DNA of 64,000 nucleotides. It comes from Sapria himalayana (Eukaryota > Streptophyta > Magnoliopsida > Malpighiales > Rafflesiaceae). The translations under genes and the position numbers were made by a program. Of this stretch, positions 36,511 to 49,884 are shown in pieces (within the stretch, counting starts at the first letter, position 1; each line of letters begins with the position of its first letter). Location: the NCBI GenBank assembly GCA_029783825.1, contig JAREIK010002261.1, forward strand, positions 246,157 through 310,156. Reading direction: 5' to 3'. The notes beneath the pieces were generated by a model, which was not told the origin of the DNA, made no database searches, and was given only the letters and a program-made list of their open reading frames with translations.

Positions 36511-36885
36511 TATTGTTTTTGTATACGGTCATTCAGAATTCACACAATGACAAAGTATTATATCACAAGTGCATGAAGCATTTAACCAATAATTTATTTA
36601 TGAAATCCAAGCATACCATATTGTGATTGAAGAAGAAATTCGGAAACAAAAAAAAAGAATAAAAATGCTTACTCTTCGTTTAAGCAATCCTACGATAATC
36701 GATGAATGCACCTCAAATCAATAACAAATTAAAACTTAAACCTTGAATGAATTTTTGTTTAATTGGCATCGAGATATAATGGCAAAATGAGGAGGAATTC
36801 GACTCTTTTAGAGATGTGTCAAGTCGAGAGAGAGAATGTATATTCTAGGATAATATTTATTTTTTAATTATTAAAACATTAAATA

Positions 36886-36904
<19 letters not shown>

Positions 36905-36919
<15 letters not shown>

Positions 36920-37440
36920 TCATTAATTTATAAATAATATTATAAAAAATAACCTTACAAATTTTTTTAATTATTAACCATAAATGTATTTATTTATGAA
37001 ATAATATTATTTATGGTTAAATATAAAATAATTTCGTTTTCTAATTTTTTTCGTCTATGACTCGTCTCTCCCCCCATTTGGCAATCTTTACATATCAAAC
37101 AAAGAACATTTCTTTCTCTATCTCTTTCTCGGTTTGTATTATATTTGTTTATTTTCATTATGATTTATTTAAAAATTAGTAATGAGTTTTGCAAATTTAA
37201 AATTGTTAGTGATCTAAATGGTGCTTTTTTGTTGAGTTCTTGTGTGTTAATGAAAAATCAGAAGTGTGAAGTTTTTTTCTTTTAATGATTATTTTTTTTA
37301 ATGTTTAATGGATGTCAATTTAACTAAAAGTGTGCTAGCTCTTAAATTCAAAGAAGAATAGTAAAAGAGGACGAATAAAATACTAACAAGAGGAAAAGAG
37401 GAGTAAGGTACTGTAATTTTTTAAATTAAAAGAAGAGCAA
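36905..37440 (+). repeat. Repeat block A' (copy of 16,480-17,140)
   Basis: Same ordered strings as block A, including CTCGTCTCTCCC, GTGCTTTTTTGTTGAGTTC and AAAGTGTGCTAGCTCTTAAA. Preceded by a (TA)n run at 36,889-36,917. Divergent by many substitutions and small indels. No gene recognised. Confidence 0.75.
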
Positions 37441-38300
37441 GATACCATGCATTCTCAAAGAACACTGGTCATGCAAGGTGTCATATTTTGTGTAAACATT
37501 TATAATAAGTAATTGTTCCATCATTATATAATGTTAACATGAGTAATATGATAGATGATTTGATTAGTAATAGAGTATACCATTCTTTTTTAAAAAAAAT
37601 TGCATATTGTATATATATCCAATGTAGTAGATGTGTGATGCATGTGAAGTCGTTTATTTAGTGCAGTCTATGTTTACTTTACATGCACATTTTTTTGTTT
37701 ACAATGAAACATGCATACTAGTATACTTTTTTACACAAAACACTTGCCAATTTTTTATAACACAGAAAAAATTAGAAATGATCAAAAATAATATTTTACA
37801 ACTAAATAAAAACAAAAAAAAATCAAACAAGATGTAACACATCTTCAACTAATGATTTTTAACAATTTGACTATGATCTAATGTTGATTCTGAGATTATT
37901 ACTGAGAATCAATATATCAAAGTAAAGTTTTTTAATTAAAATTGTTTATTGGATCATAAATCTCCATATGAAAAAAATATCTTTAATATTGGTATGATAT
38001 TTTCGATTTAATATTATTCTAATAGTATATTTTTTTTATAAATTCAAAAATTAGCAATAAAAAATTAATGATAAACAAAAATCAAAAATTATAATTAATG
38101 CATAATATAATACTCTTGATATATGATACCCTTGTATGTTTTCCTTTTATTTTTTTTTCTTTTTAGCTATTTTAGATTTAGCATATGTAAATAAATTTGT
38201 TTGTGCAGATGATTATACTTTTGATATATGATACACACACACACTCACATATGTATGTGCGTATGTATAGTTTTTTGTTTGTATTTATTTGTATTATTTT
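37441..38300. other. Gene-free AT-rich stretch
   Basis: No repeat partner recognised elsewhere in the window. It contains a short ATACACACACACAC run near 38,230. The 68-codon open frame starting at 37,631 has no recognisable motif and low-complexity Lys/Asn content at its end, so it is not called. Confidence 0.5.
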
Positions 38301-39015
38301 ATTTTTTGTCATTATATATTTGCAACTTTTTGGTTTGGTGTAAAATTATAATATGAGTATATTAAAAAGATTTTTTAAGTTATTTGCAAATATAGCCATG
38401 TAATAGTTTGATGAAATTAATTAACCTATTTTAGAAGCTTTTAAAAAATGTGATGTGGCCATTTGGTTGATTCACTCGTTAACTATTTGGGCATTGTAAA
38501 AAATAGCCCTCTCTGGCTGCTTTTGCCAAAATTTAGCTTTTTTTTAATTAATTGAAAAAAATATATAAGTGATGAACATATCTATAATTTTTGCTAAATT
38601 AATAAGTTTCCATCCTTCCTATTGATTAGGTATTAATTGATGTGTATCTTTTCTTTACCAAATAATCTTTTGATTGCAGTATTACACAAATTATGTTAAC
38701 GTTAATGTCTGTAATTTTTTGTATCTCTAATCAGTCTAGATTTGTAAAGCTAGAAATCATTAATTGCAGTTTGCTTCACATCTATGTTTTCTAGTTGAAT
38801 ACTTTGTATGATATGTTTTATAGTCCAAATATGTTTTTGTCCACGTATGATTTCTTTATTAATTAATTAGCCAAGAGTTCTTGGAATTGGCGCTTCATTC
38901 CATTAATTTTTTATATCCTATTTATTTTAATATTCAAAGATTGAGTTGAATAACAATAGAAATTTTGGTCTTTGATCTTTATTGAGAAATAAAAAGTTTA
39001 CACCTTCAAATATTT
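38300..39015 (+). repeat. Repeat block B' (copy of 28,149-29,230)
   Basis: See block B for shared strings. It is shorter because material equivalent to about 28,400-28,900 is partly missing. It passes at about 39,040 into a tnp2 fragment, whereas block B passes into a GATA array. Confidence 0.75.
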
Positions 39016-39039
39016 AGCATGACTAATAATAGTGACACC

Positions 39040-39725
39040 TTATAATTTGTCTCCATAGTTGTGTATGAAGTAGCAATATATGTTTATGTCAAAATGGTTC
39101 AAGGGCAAAAAAATCCAAAAGACATTATGGATGTTTTCATACAACCTCTTATAGAAGAGTTAAATTATTTGTGAGATATTGGAGTGAATACATATGACAT
39201 CTCAAAGAAGCAAAATTTCATAATGTGGGTAGACCTTATGTGGATGGTAATTAATTATCCTACTTATTCAATATTACCTGGTTGGAGTACTACACTATGA
39301 TTTGCATGCCCGTATTGCATGGAAAAGTTTGATGCATTTACCCTCAAATTCAGTGGTAAACAATCATGGTTGATAACCATCATAAGGTTTTACCTACAAA
39401 TCATCCATTCCACAAAAATAAATTTGCATTTTGAGAAAACAAAATAGTGATGATAGTTGCACCAGTTGTTCGTCATGAGATGGATGCTATTAGATCTAAT
39501 GGACCAATATGCAAAATATTTGGCAAGATGAAATGTAGTATTTTTTGGGACTTGCCCTATTGGATGCCCAATTTAATTCTTCATAACAAGATGTAACGCA
39601 TATAAAAAATGCATTTGACAATATTTTCAACATTGTCCTTAATGTAGATAGAAAAACAAAAGACACTTTAAAATCAATATAAGAGTTGAATGATTACTGT
39701 TTGGATCCTGAATTCAAACAAAATT
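39040..39725 (+). pseudogene. Truncated tnp2 transposase fragment
   Basis: Corresponds to about 6,815-7,540 of E1. Recognisable pieces are a Val-Cys-Met-Lys-like start and a Lys-Asp-x-Met-Asp-Val-Phe-Ile-Gln-Pro-Leu segment. They continue with a GVNTYDISKKQNFIM-like segment, a Tyr-Ser-Ile-Leu-x-Gly-Trp-Ser-Thr segment, CPYCMEKFDAFTLKFSG and FWDLPYWMPNLILHN. Stops and frameshifts are frequent, for example TGA within Leu-x-Asp-Ile-Gly near 39,173. It is cut at about 39,727 exactly where the GATA array begins. It carries only the middle of the domain, lacking the TDGFxPFG motif. Confidence 0.85.
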
Positions 39726-39732
39726 AGGCTAC

Positions 39733-39761
39733 AAAAAATAGACAAACATATAGATAGATAA

Positions 39762-39792
<31 letters not shown>

Positions 39793-42700
39793 CGTAGATA
39801 AATATATAGATAGATAGATAGGCATACAAAAAGAGAGATAGAAAGATAGATATATATAAAGAACAAATAAATAGACAAACATATAGATAGATAGAGAGTT
39901 AGACACATAGATAGAGAGAAAAATCGATAGATTTATAGATAGGATGATAGGCAGATAGATAGATATATATAGATAAAAAGATAGATATATGTATAGATAG
40001 ATATATAGAAATATACATAGATATATATATATATATATAGTAGATAGAAAAATAGACAGACAGACAGATAGATAGATAAATAAATAATTACATATTAGAT
40101 AAATAGATAGATATATAGTTAGATAGATAGATATATAGGTGTATATATATAGATCGATAGATAGATAGATCGATATATAAAAAGATAGACAAGTAGATAG
40201 ACCTACAAAAAGACAGGTAGATTGAAATATATATATATACATATTCGATAGACAACTAGATAGCTAGACATATAGGCAATTAGACAGATAGACAGATAGA
40301 TAGGTAGGTAGGTAGAGATTTATACAACTATATATATAAACATATATATAGATAGATAGATAGATAGATAGATAGTTAGTTAGATAGTTATATAAATAGA
40401 TAGAATGATAGATAGGTATAAATCTAGATTTGTTTATAGATATATAGGTAGATAGATAGATAACTAGATAAAAGATAGATAGATATATAGCAAGATAGAT
40501 AAATATATTTAGAAAGAGAGATATATTTAGAAAGAGAGATATATTTAGAAAGAGAGATATATATTTAGAAATAGATAGGTATAAATACATATATTGATTG
40601 ATAACTAGATAGATTGATAAAAAGATATTTAGAAAGAGAGAGAGAGAGATAGATAGATATATATATATATGTAGACATATATATAGATTGAATGATACAT
40701 ACAAATAGATAGATAGAAAGATAGGTATATATAAAGAAAGACAAATAAATAGACAAATATATAGATAGATAGACAGATAGACATAGACATATAGATAAAT
40801 AGATAGATTGATAGATAGGAAGATAGGTAGATAGATAGAAATAGATAGAAAGATAAAATATATGTATAGATAGATATATAGAAATATACATTGATATATA
40901 TATATATATATAGTAGATAGATAGATAGATAGACATATAGATAAATTGATTGACAGATAGACAGATAGATAGTTAGATAGTTAGATAGATAAATAAATAT
41001 TTAGATAGATAAATTGATAGATAAATAGATATATAAGCAAATTGATAGATAGAAAGATAGATATATAGAAAGAAAGAATGAAAGAAAGAAAGAGATAAAG
41101 AAAGAAAGAAAGATAGTAGACATATATATATAGATAGATAAAAAGATTTATTTTAGATAGATAAATAGATAACTAGATAGACCGATATCTAAATAGATAG
41201 ATAGATAGACAACTAGATAGAGAGATATAAATGCAAATAGATAGATAGTCAGCTAGATAAATAGATAGATATAGGTAGATAGTTAGATAATTATATAGGT
41301 AGATAGATAAATAAAATGATAGGTAGATAGCTAGATATATAGATATATAGATAGTTAGTTAGTTAGACAAAGAGATAGATAGATATATAGATATATTAAT
41401 AGATAGATATACATAGATTAATATATTATTTGATAGATAGATAGATAATTATATAATTAGATAGATATATAGAAATATAGATAGATAGATATATAAATAG
41501 GTACATAGATATATAGATAACAATATAGATAGATAGATAAATAATAGATTGATAGATAGATAGTTTAAAAATAAAAAGTAAGATAAATATATAAATAGAA
41601 ATATAGATATAAAGAAAGAACAAAGATAGAAAGATAGATACATAGATACATAGATCGACAGATAGATTAATTAATATATAGATAGATAGACAAGAATTTA
41701 AATAGACATATAAAATATTAGACTGATAGATAGATATTCAAATAGATAGGTAGATAGATGGATAGACAGATAGACAGGTAGATAGATATAAAGATATTCA
41801 AATAGATAGAAAGTTAGATCGATAGATAGACAGATAAGTAGATAGATAGATTAATAGATAGATAGAGAGTAGATAGAAAGATAGATAGATAGATAGACAG
41901 ATAGATTGTAGATAAAAAGATAGATAAATAGACAAATAGATATATAAATATATAGATAGTGAGATAGATAGACATACAAATAGATAGATAGTAAGATAGA
42001 TAGATAGTTATATAAATAAATGGATATATAAAAATAAAGAAATATAGACAGATAGACAAATAAATAGATAGAAATATAGATAGATAGACAAATAGACACA
42101 TAGACAGATAGACTGGTAGATAGATTAATAGATAGATTGATAGATAGGTAGATATGTAGATAGATAGATAGATAGGTAGATAAATTGATAGACAGATAGA
42201 TAGCTAGCTAGATAGATCAATAAATAGATAGACACATAGAAAGAAAAAAAGATAGATAGATTAATTGATTTATAGATAATTAGATAGACAGATAATATTA
42301 ATATAGATAGACAGTCATATAGATAGATAGATAGATAAATAGAGACTAGATAGATAGATAGATAGACAGACAGATAGATAGATAGATAGACAGACAGATA
42401 GATAGATAGACATACAAAAAGATTTAAACTTAGATAGATATATATATAATTAGATAGATAAATACATAGATAAATAGATAGATAGTTAGATAGATAAATA
42501 GAAGATAGATAGATATATAGAAAGAAAGACAACTAAACTGAACAACATATAGATAGATTTATAGATAGACACATAGACAGATAAACAGATAGACAAAAAG
42601 ATAGAAAGAAAGAAAGAAAGATAGATAGATAAGTAGATTAGTAGATAGATAGATAGTTATAGATAAATACATAGATATATAAATAGATACACACACACAC

Positions 42701-42834
42701 ACACATAGACATATAAATAGATAGATAGACTGATAGATATATAGATAGATATATATATATATAGATAGACATAAAGATAGATGAATAGATAGATAGGCAG
42801 ATAGATAGATAAATAAATAGATAGATAGATAGAT

Positions 42835-42875
<41 letters not shown>

Positions 42876-43164
42876 GATTGATAGATATATAGATAGGTAG
42901 AAAGATATATAGATAGATAGATATATTTATAAAAAATTAAATAGATAGGCATATAGATAAATAGAGAGATAGATTGCCAGATAGATACGCAGATAGATAG
43001 ATACATAGATAGCTAGATAGAAAGATAAATAGATATGTTGATAGCTAGATATACAGATAGATAAAAAGCTAGCAAGCTTTTTAAATAGATAGAAAGACAA
43101 AGAGCTAGATAGATAGATAGACAGATAGACAGATAGACCAATTGACAGATTGACAAATAGACAG

Positions 43165-43216
<52 letters not shown>

Positions 43217-43892
43217 ATATGTAGATAGATAGATAATTAGATAAATAGATAGATAGATGGAAAGATAAATAGATATATAAATAGGTAATAGACATGTAGA
43301 TTGAAATATATATATAGATATATAATAGATAATTATATAGATATATAGAAATAGAAAAGTTAGATTAATATATAGATTGAAAGATGGATAGAAAGATAGA
43401 TAGCTAGATTGATTGATTGATATAAACATATATAGATAGATAGGCAACTAGATAGCCTGACATATAGAATAATATACACATAGAAAGACATACAAATAGA
43501 TAGGTAGATAGATGGATGGATAGATAGACTGATATATAGATTGATTTATTGATTGAAAGATAGATAGATAGATAAAGAAATAATAGATAGATAGATATAG
43601 GTGTGTGTGTGTGTGTGTGTGTATAGATAAATAGATAGTCAGATCATTATGTAGTCAAATAGTTAAGATAATTAGTTAGTTAGATAGAATGACAAATAGA
43701 CATATAGATAGATAGAAAGATAGAAAGACATACTGATAGTTAGATTTATAGAAACAAATATTGATAAATAGATTGATAGAAATATTGATAGATAAAAATA
43801 TAAAAAGATAGAAATTTAGACAAAAAAATATATAGATAGATTGAGAGACTAACTAATAGATAGATAGAGATATAGATAGATATATAGATAGA

Positions 43893-43950
<58 letters not shown>

Positions 43951-44968
43951 TGTAGATAAATAGACACACATATAGTTAGTTAGTTAGTTATTTATATATA
44001 TATAAATAATTAGAAATATAGTTAGATATATAGATTGATAATTAATAGTCAGATCTATAGATCAATAGATAAAAATATAATCTGATAGATAAATTGAAAG
44101 ATTGAAAGAAAGTTAGATAGATATATTGATTGATAGGTAGATGGACAATTAGATTGATTGATTGATTGTTTGATCCATAGATAGATAGAAATATAGAAAA
44201 AAGATATATAGAGGGATCGCCATATAGACAAATAGATAATTAAATAGATAGAAAAATAGACATATGTATAATTAGATATATAGATACATAGATAATTATA
44301 TAGATAGATAGATATATATATATATATATATATATAAACAACTAGATAGACAGACATATAGTCAGATAATAGATAGATTGATTTAAAGATAGGAAAATAG
44401 ATAGATAGAAAGATATATAGATATATAAATATTTAGAAATATTTACAACTTGATATATAGACATATAAACATAATATATATATATATACAAATAGATAGA
44501 TGCATAGATAGATAGATAAATAGATAGATATATAATAATATTTATATATAGATAGATTGCTAGATAGATAGATATATAGATAGATACATAGATAGATACA
44601 TAGATAGACAAACACAAATATAAATAGATAAATATATAAAAAGATAAATATATAGATAGATACATAAATATATAATTAGATATATAGATAGATAGATAAA
44701 TTGATTGATTGATCGATAAATAGATAGATAGATAGTGATATAGATAGACAGATAGTTAGACAAATGAATCGACAAATAGACAAATAGATTGATAGACAAA
44801 TAAATTGGTAGTTAGAAAGATAGATAAATAGATGAATAGACAAATAGATAGACAGGAAGATAGACATATAGAGATATAGATATCCACATAGATATATATA
44901 CGATATACAAAAATATATATAAATAGATAGATAGGTAGATATATAAACTAATAGATAGTCAAATAGTG
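39733..44968 (+). repeat. GATA/GACA tetranucleotide array 2 (~5.2 kb)
   Basis: Imperfect (GATA)n with GACA, GAAA and AATA variants on the plus strand. Embedded microsatellites include (TA)n at 39,770-39,790, 42,838-42,871, 43,170-43,213 and 43,897-43,945, (AC)n at about 42,688-42,705 and (GT)n at about 43,601-43,621. A local 18-bp unit (TATTTAGAAAGAGAGATA-like) is repeated at 40,505-40,570 and GAAA runs lie at 41,075-41,112. No gene. Minus-strand open frames up to about 170 codons are repeat artefacts. Confidence 0.95.
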
Positions 44969-45524
44969 CTGTATATGTAATTTGTTTTAACTTAATAATC
45001 TATTTTTAATATTTTCATCTAAGTGGAGGAAAGAAAATATTAAAAGCCCGGGGATACAGCAGTAGCACAATAACGGAGGTCCCACTGTCCGGTCATGGGG
45101 CCGAAATTTTTGGAGCAGAGCCTGGCCAGGTCCATGATCCGACCCGCTTCAGTTAAATGAACCGGCTGTTTATTTTCTGTATAAAAACATTTGTATTTAT
45201 TTTTTCGGGTGGCTATTTTTTGACCCGGTTGAACTATTCATCGTCTCTTCTCCTCTATCTCTCTGCGTGATTTCGCGACTGCCGAATGCTGCATACTGTA
45301 AGACATTATTTCTTGGTTTTAATCTGTAATGCATAAGCATTTTCTGGTGGAGGTAGCTAGTTGTACTGAGCGACTAGCGAACCACGTTATTTGCTGTATT
45401 GTTTTCTCGTTTTAATTCTGTCGTGGATGTTTGTGGATTGGGATATATATATATATATTGCTCGTTTCTGTCCTGTTTCTGTGTTTTCTATTCTTAATCT
45501 CACTACCCGTGGAAGCGCGATTGC
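44969..45524. other. Non-repetitive island inside the GATA array
   Basis: About 555 bases of normal-complexity, locally GC-rich DNA between two GATA arrays. It includes AGCCCGGGGATACAGC, CTGTCCGGTCATGGGGCC, GATCCGACCCGCTTC and TTGACCCGGTTGAAC. A TATA-like CTGTATAAAAAC lies at about 45,177. A CT-rich CGTCTCTTCTCCTCTATCTC and CACTACCCGTGGAAGCGCGA follow. The TATA / CT-rich / ATACTGTAAGAC (possible donor) order resembles the 5' end of a plant gene. No open frame of meaningful length is visible, so it may be a captured promoter and 5' UTR, or the original host sequence split by array growth. Confidence 0.55.
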
Positions 45525-45777
45525 CCAACAGATAGATACATGGATAGATAGATAGACATACAGATAGATAGACAAATAGACATACAAAAAGGCTAACAGA
45601 TAAACAAAAAGATAGACATATATATAGATATATAGATATATAGATATATAGATATATAGATAAATAAATAAATAAATAAATAGATAGATAGATAAATAGA
45701 TATACAAACATATAGATAGACAGATATATAGATAGATAGACAGATAAACATACATATTATTATACAAATAGATAAAC

Positions 45778-45809
<32 letters not shown>

Positions 45810-46438
45810 CTGTGTATAGACATATATATTGACTGATAGAAAGAGATATAGATAAATAGATAGACAAACATTTATATAGATAGATAGATATTTAGATAGA
45901 TAAACAGTTAGATAGATAGATAGAGATAAAGATATATAGACAAATAGATAGTCATATAGATAGACAGATAGATAGACAGATAACAAGATAGAAAGGCAGG
46001 TAGTTAGATAGATAGATAGATAGATAGATAAATAGATAGACTAATAGATAGTTAGACATATAGATTGAGAGATATATAGATAGATATATAGATAGAAATA
46101 CATATTGCTAGACTGACTGAATGACTAATAGACATTTAGATAGATAGATATATAGATTGTTAGATAGGTAATTAAATAGACATATATACTCATAGATAGA
46201 CAGATCAACTGATAGATAGATAGATAGACAGATAGATATACAAATAGATATACATATAGAAAAGTATATTGATAGAAAAATTGATAGAGATATTGATAGA
46301 CACTTTGATAGATTGATTGATTGACAGATTAATGGACAAATTGATCGATATATTAATAGATAGATTGATACACTAATTGATAGATACATATATAGATAGA
46401 AAGATAGAGATATAGATATAAAGATACACACACACACA

Positions 46439-46528
<90 letters not shown>

Positions 46529-49500
46529 TACACTAATAAATAGATAGATTGGTAGAAATATTGATAGATAGTTGACAGATAGATTGACAGACAGATTGAT
46601 AGATAGATTAATATAAAGAATTATAGATTGATTGATAGGTTGATTAATAAATAGACAGGTAGATAGATAGATAGACAGACAGATAGACAGACAGATAAAC
46701 GGATAGATAGATAAGTCAATTTTTAGATAGATAGATAGATTGTTTGATTGATTAAAAGATAGATAGATAGAATGTTTGATTCATTAATAGAAAAATAGTT
46801 AAATAGACAGATTTATAAATTGATTGATAGCTAGATAGATAAACAAATAGACTAATAAATAGACTAATAGATAGACAAATAGATAGACAAATAGATGGAT
46901 AGATAAATAGATAGACAAATATATATAAAGATAAATAGAAAGAAATATAGATAGATAGATAGACAAATAGATAGATTAATATATAGATAGATAAATAGTA
47001 AGATTGATAATTAGATTGAAAGATAGATTTAAAGATTAAATGATAGACAATCGATAGTTAGATTGATAGACAAATTGATAGATAGATTGGTAAACAATTT
47101 GAGGGATAGATTGTTAAATAGATTTATAGATATATAGATAGACATATTTATAATCATTTAGATAGATAGAGAGATATACAAATAGATCGAAAATTGAAAG
47201 ATAGATATATAGATAGATAGACAGATAGATATTCATATAGTTAGATAAATAAAAAGAAAGATTAATTTATTAATAAATAGATAAATTTATAGACAAATAG
47301 ATAGATAGAGACATAGATATATAGATAGATAGACACATAGATGGATGGATAGATAGACAGATAGATAGAAAAATATATAAAAGATAGACAAAGAGATAGA
47401 TAGACAAATAGATAGATAGAAAGATAGATAAATAGATTGATAGACAAATAGATAGACAAACAAATAGATAAACATATAGATAGACAGATATACACACAAA
47501 TAGACAGATAGATAAATAGATCGATAAACAAATAAATAAACTGTTAGATATATAGATAAATAGACAGATAGAGAGATAAACAAATAGATATTCAAATATA
47601 TAAAAAGATAGACAGATAGTTTGATAGACAAAAAGATAGATAGACAGACCGATAAATAGATAAATTGATAGATAGATAGGTAGTCAGAGAGAAAGGTAGA
47701 TGAATAGATATACAAACAAAAAAACAAACATATAAACAAAAAGAAAGACAGACGGATAGATAAATAGATTAATAGAATGATAAATAGGGAGATATACAAA
47801 TAGATAGACATTTAGATAGATCGATAGACAAAAAGATATATAGATAGATTCATTGATAGATAGACAGATAGACAAATAGATAGACAAACTTATAGAAAGA
47901 CATATATACAAACTTATAGACAAACACATAGAAAATAGATATATTGATATTTATATAGAAAAATTAACATATAGATAAACAGATAGTTAGATATACAAAT
48001 AAATAGACAAATAGATAGTCAGATAGACAAACAAAGATATATATAGATATATAGATAGATAAACAGATTGTTAGATAAATAGATAAACAAATAGATAGGC
48101 TAATAGATAGTTTGACAGATAGACTAACATATAAAAAGATCGATAAATAGATAAACAAACTATTTGATAGACTTTCAAATAGACAGATAGATTGATTGAT
48201 TAATTGATAGATAGATAGACAGATAGATAGATAGATAAATAGATATACATATAGATAAGAAGATTTATAGATAGATTTATAGACAGATTGCTCGACATAT
48301 TGTTAGACATTTTGATAGATTGATTGATAGATATATTGATAGATAGATAAAGAGATAGATAGATAGATATATATATACATAAATTGATAAATAGATTGAT
48401 AAAATAATCAATAGATAGATTGGTAGAAAGATTGATAGATTCATTGATAGATTGATTCATAGAGAGATTCATAAATTAATTGATAGAAAATTGAAAGTCA
48501 AATAGATAGATAGATTGATAGACAAATATATAGATAAATAGTTAGTTAGATAAATAAAATATATTTAGATATATAAATAAACATCTAGATAAATAGATAG
48601 ACTGATAAATAAATATATAGATATATAGATAGCTTGATAAATTATTAGAAAAATAGATAGATAAATAGATAGATAGATAGATAGACAGATAGATATACGA
48701 ATAAATAGATAGAAAGATAGATAAATATATCGACAAATAAATGAACATATTTATTGATTGATAGATAGAGAGAGAGATAGACAAATAGATAAATAGATAA
48801 ATAGACAGATAGTGAGATATGCACACACACAAACATAGACAGATAGACAAAGAGATAGATAGAAAGATAGACTTATATATAGATAGAAAGATGGACTGCT
48901 AGATTGTTAGACAGAAAGATATATAGATTGATAGACAAATAGATAGATAGATACTCTGATAGATAGATTGATAGTCATATTGAGAGACAGATTGAAAGAA
49001 AAATAAATAGACATATAACTAGAAAATTTGATAGAAAGATACATAGACAGATAGATAAACATATAAATAGATAGAAAGATATATAGATAGAATATTAGAG
49101 AGATAGATAGTCATATATTAAACATAAAGATAGGTAGATAGATAAACTGATAGATTGACATATTGATTGTCAAAAATATAGACGGATAGATAAGTAGATA
49201 GATATATAGATACATTGATAGATAAATAGATAGACAGATAGATAGATGGATAGATAAACATATATTTGACAGATATATATATATATATATAAATAAATAG
49301 ATAGATAAATAGATAGACAGATAGATTGACAAATAATTAAACAAATAGATAGGTATATAGAAAAAAAGATAGATACATATAAAGATAGATTTATATATAT
49401 GTAGATAGATATTCAAATAGATAAGATAGATAGATTGACATATAGATTGACATATAGATAGATAGATAGATAGACATATAGAAAAATAGATAGATAGATA

Positions 49501-49840
49501 GACAGATAGATAGACAGTTAGAAAGTTAATTATAAGATAGATGGATAGATAGACTGATAGATAGACATTTAGAAAGTTAATTATATAGATAGAAAGATAG
49601 ACACATATATACACAGATAGAAAGATAAATAGATATACAAATAGATAGATAGATAGATAGATACATAGATAGACATATAGATAGATAGATTGATATAAAT
49701 TTAGATAGACAAATATATAGACATAAATATATATAGATAGAGAGATAATTAGACAGAAAAATAGACAGACAGACAGATAGATAGATATATAGATAAACAA
49801 TTAAACAGATAGAAAGACATATAGATAGATAGACAGACAA

Positions 49841-49884
<44 letters not shown>

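Larger units (their letters stand above)
32874..36730 (-). repeat. Outer right arm X' of the giant inverted repeat
   Basis: Reverse-complement partner of 1-5,515 (without the 1,859-3,588 segment). It contains, from left to right on the plus strand, a short GA tract (32,983-33,008) and the conserved block around 33,110-33,290 (GGCCCAACGG-type, GATTAGGTAAGGGT, GAACACTCTCAT). The AT-rich ~0.53-kb tandem units follow (33,440-34,800). Next come a (AC)n run (35,405-35,432), a TATA-like CTATAAATA (35,808-35,816), the 9-bp minisatellite and about 2.5 units of the 80-bp tandem repeat. No gene seen. Beyond 36,730 comparison is impossible because the left arm leaves the window. Confidence 0.85.

Noticed and set aside
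1..36730. Interpretation of X and X' as LTRs of one retrotransposon
   Set aside because: They are inverted, not direct, repeats and enclose no gag-pol sequence; only transposase domains are found.
44969..45524. tRNA or SINE in the island
   Set aside because: No matching A-box/B-box pair or cloverleaf could be found by eye, and no A-rich tail is present.
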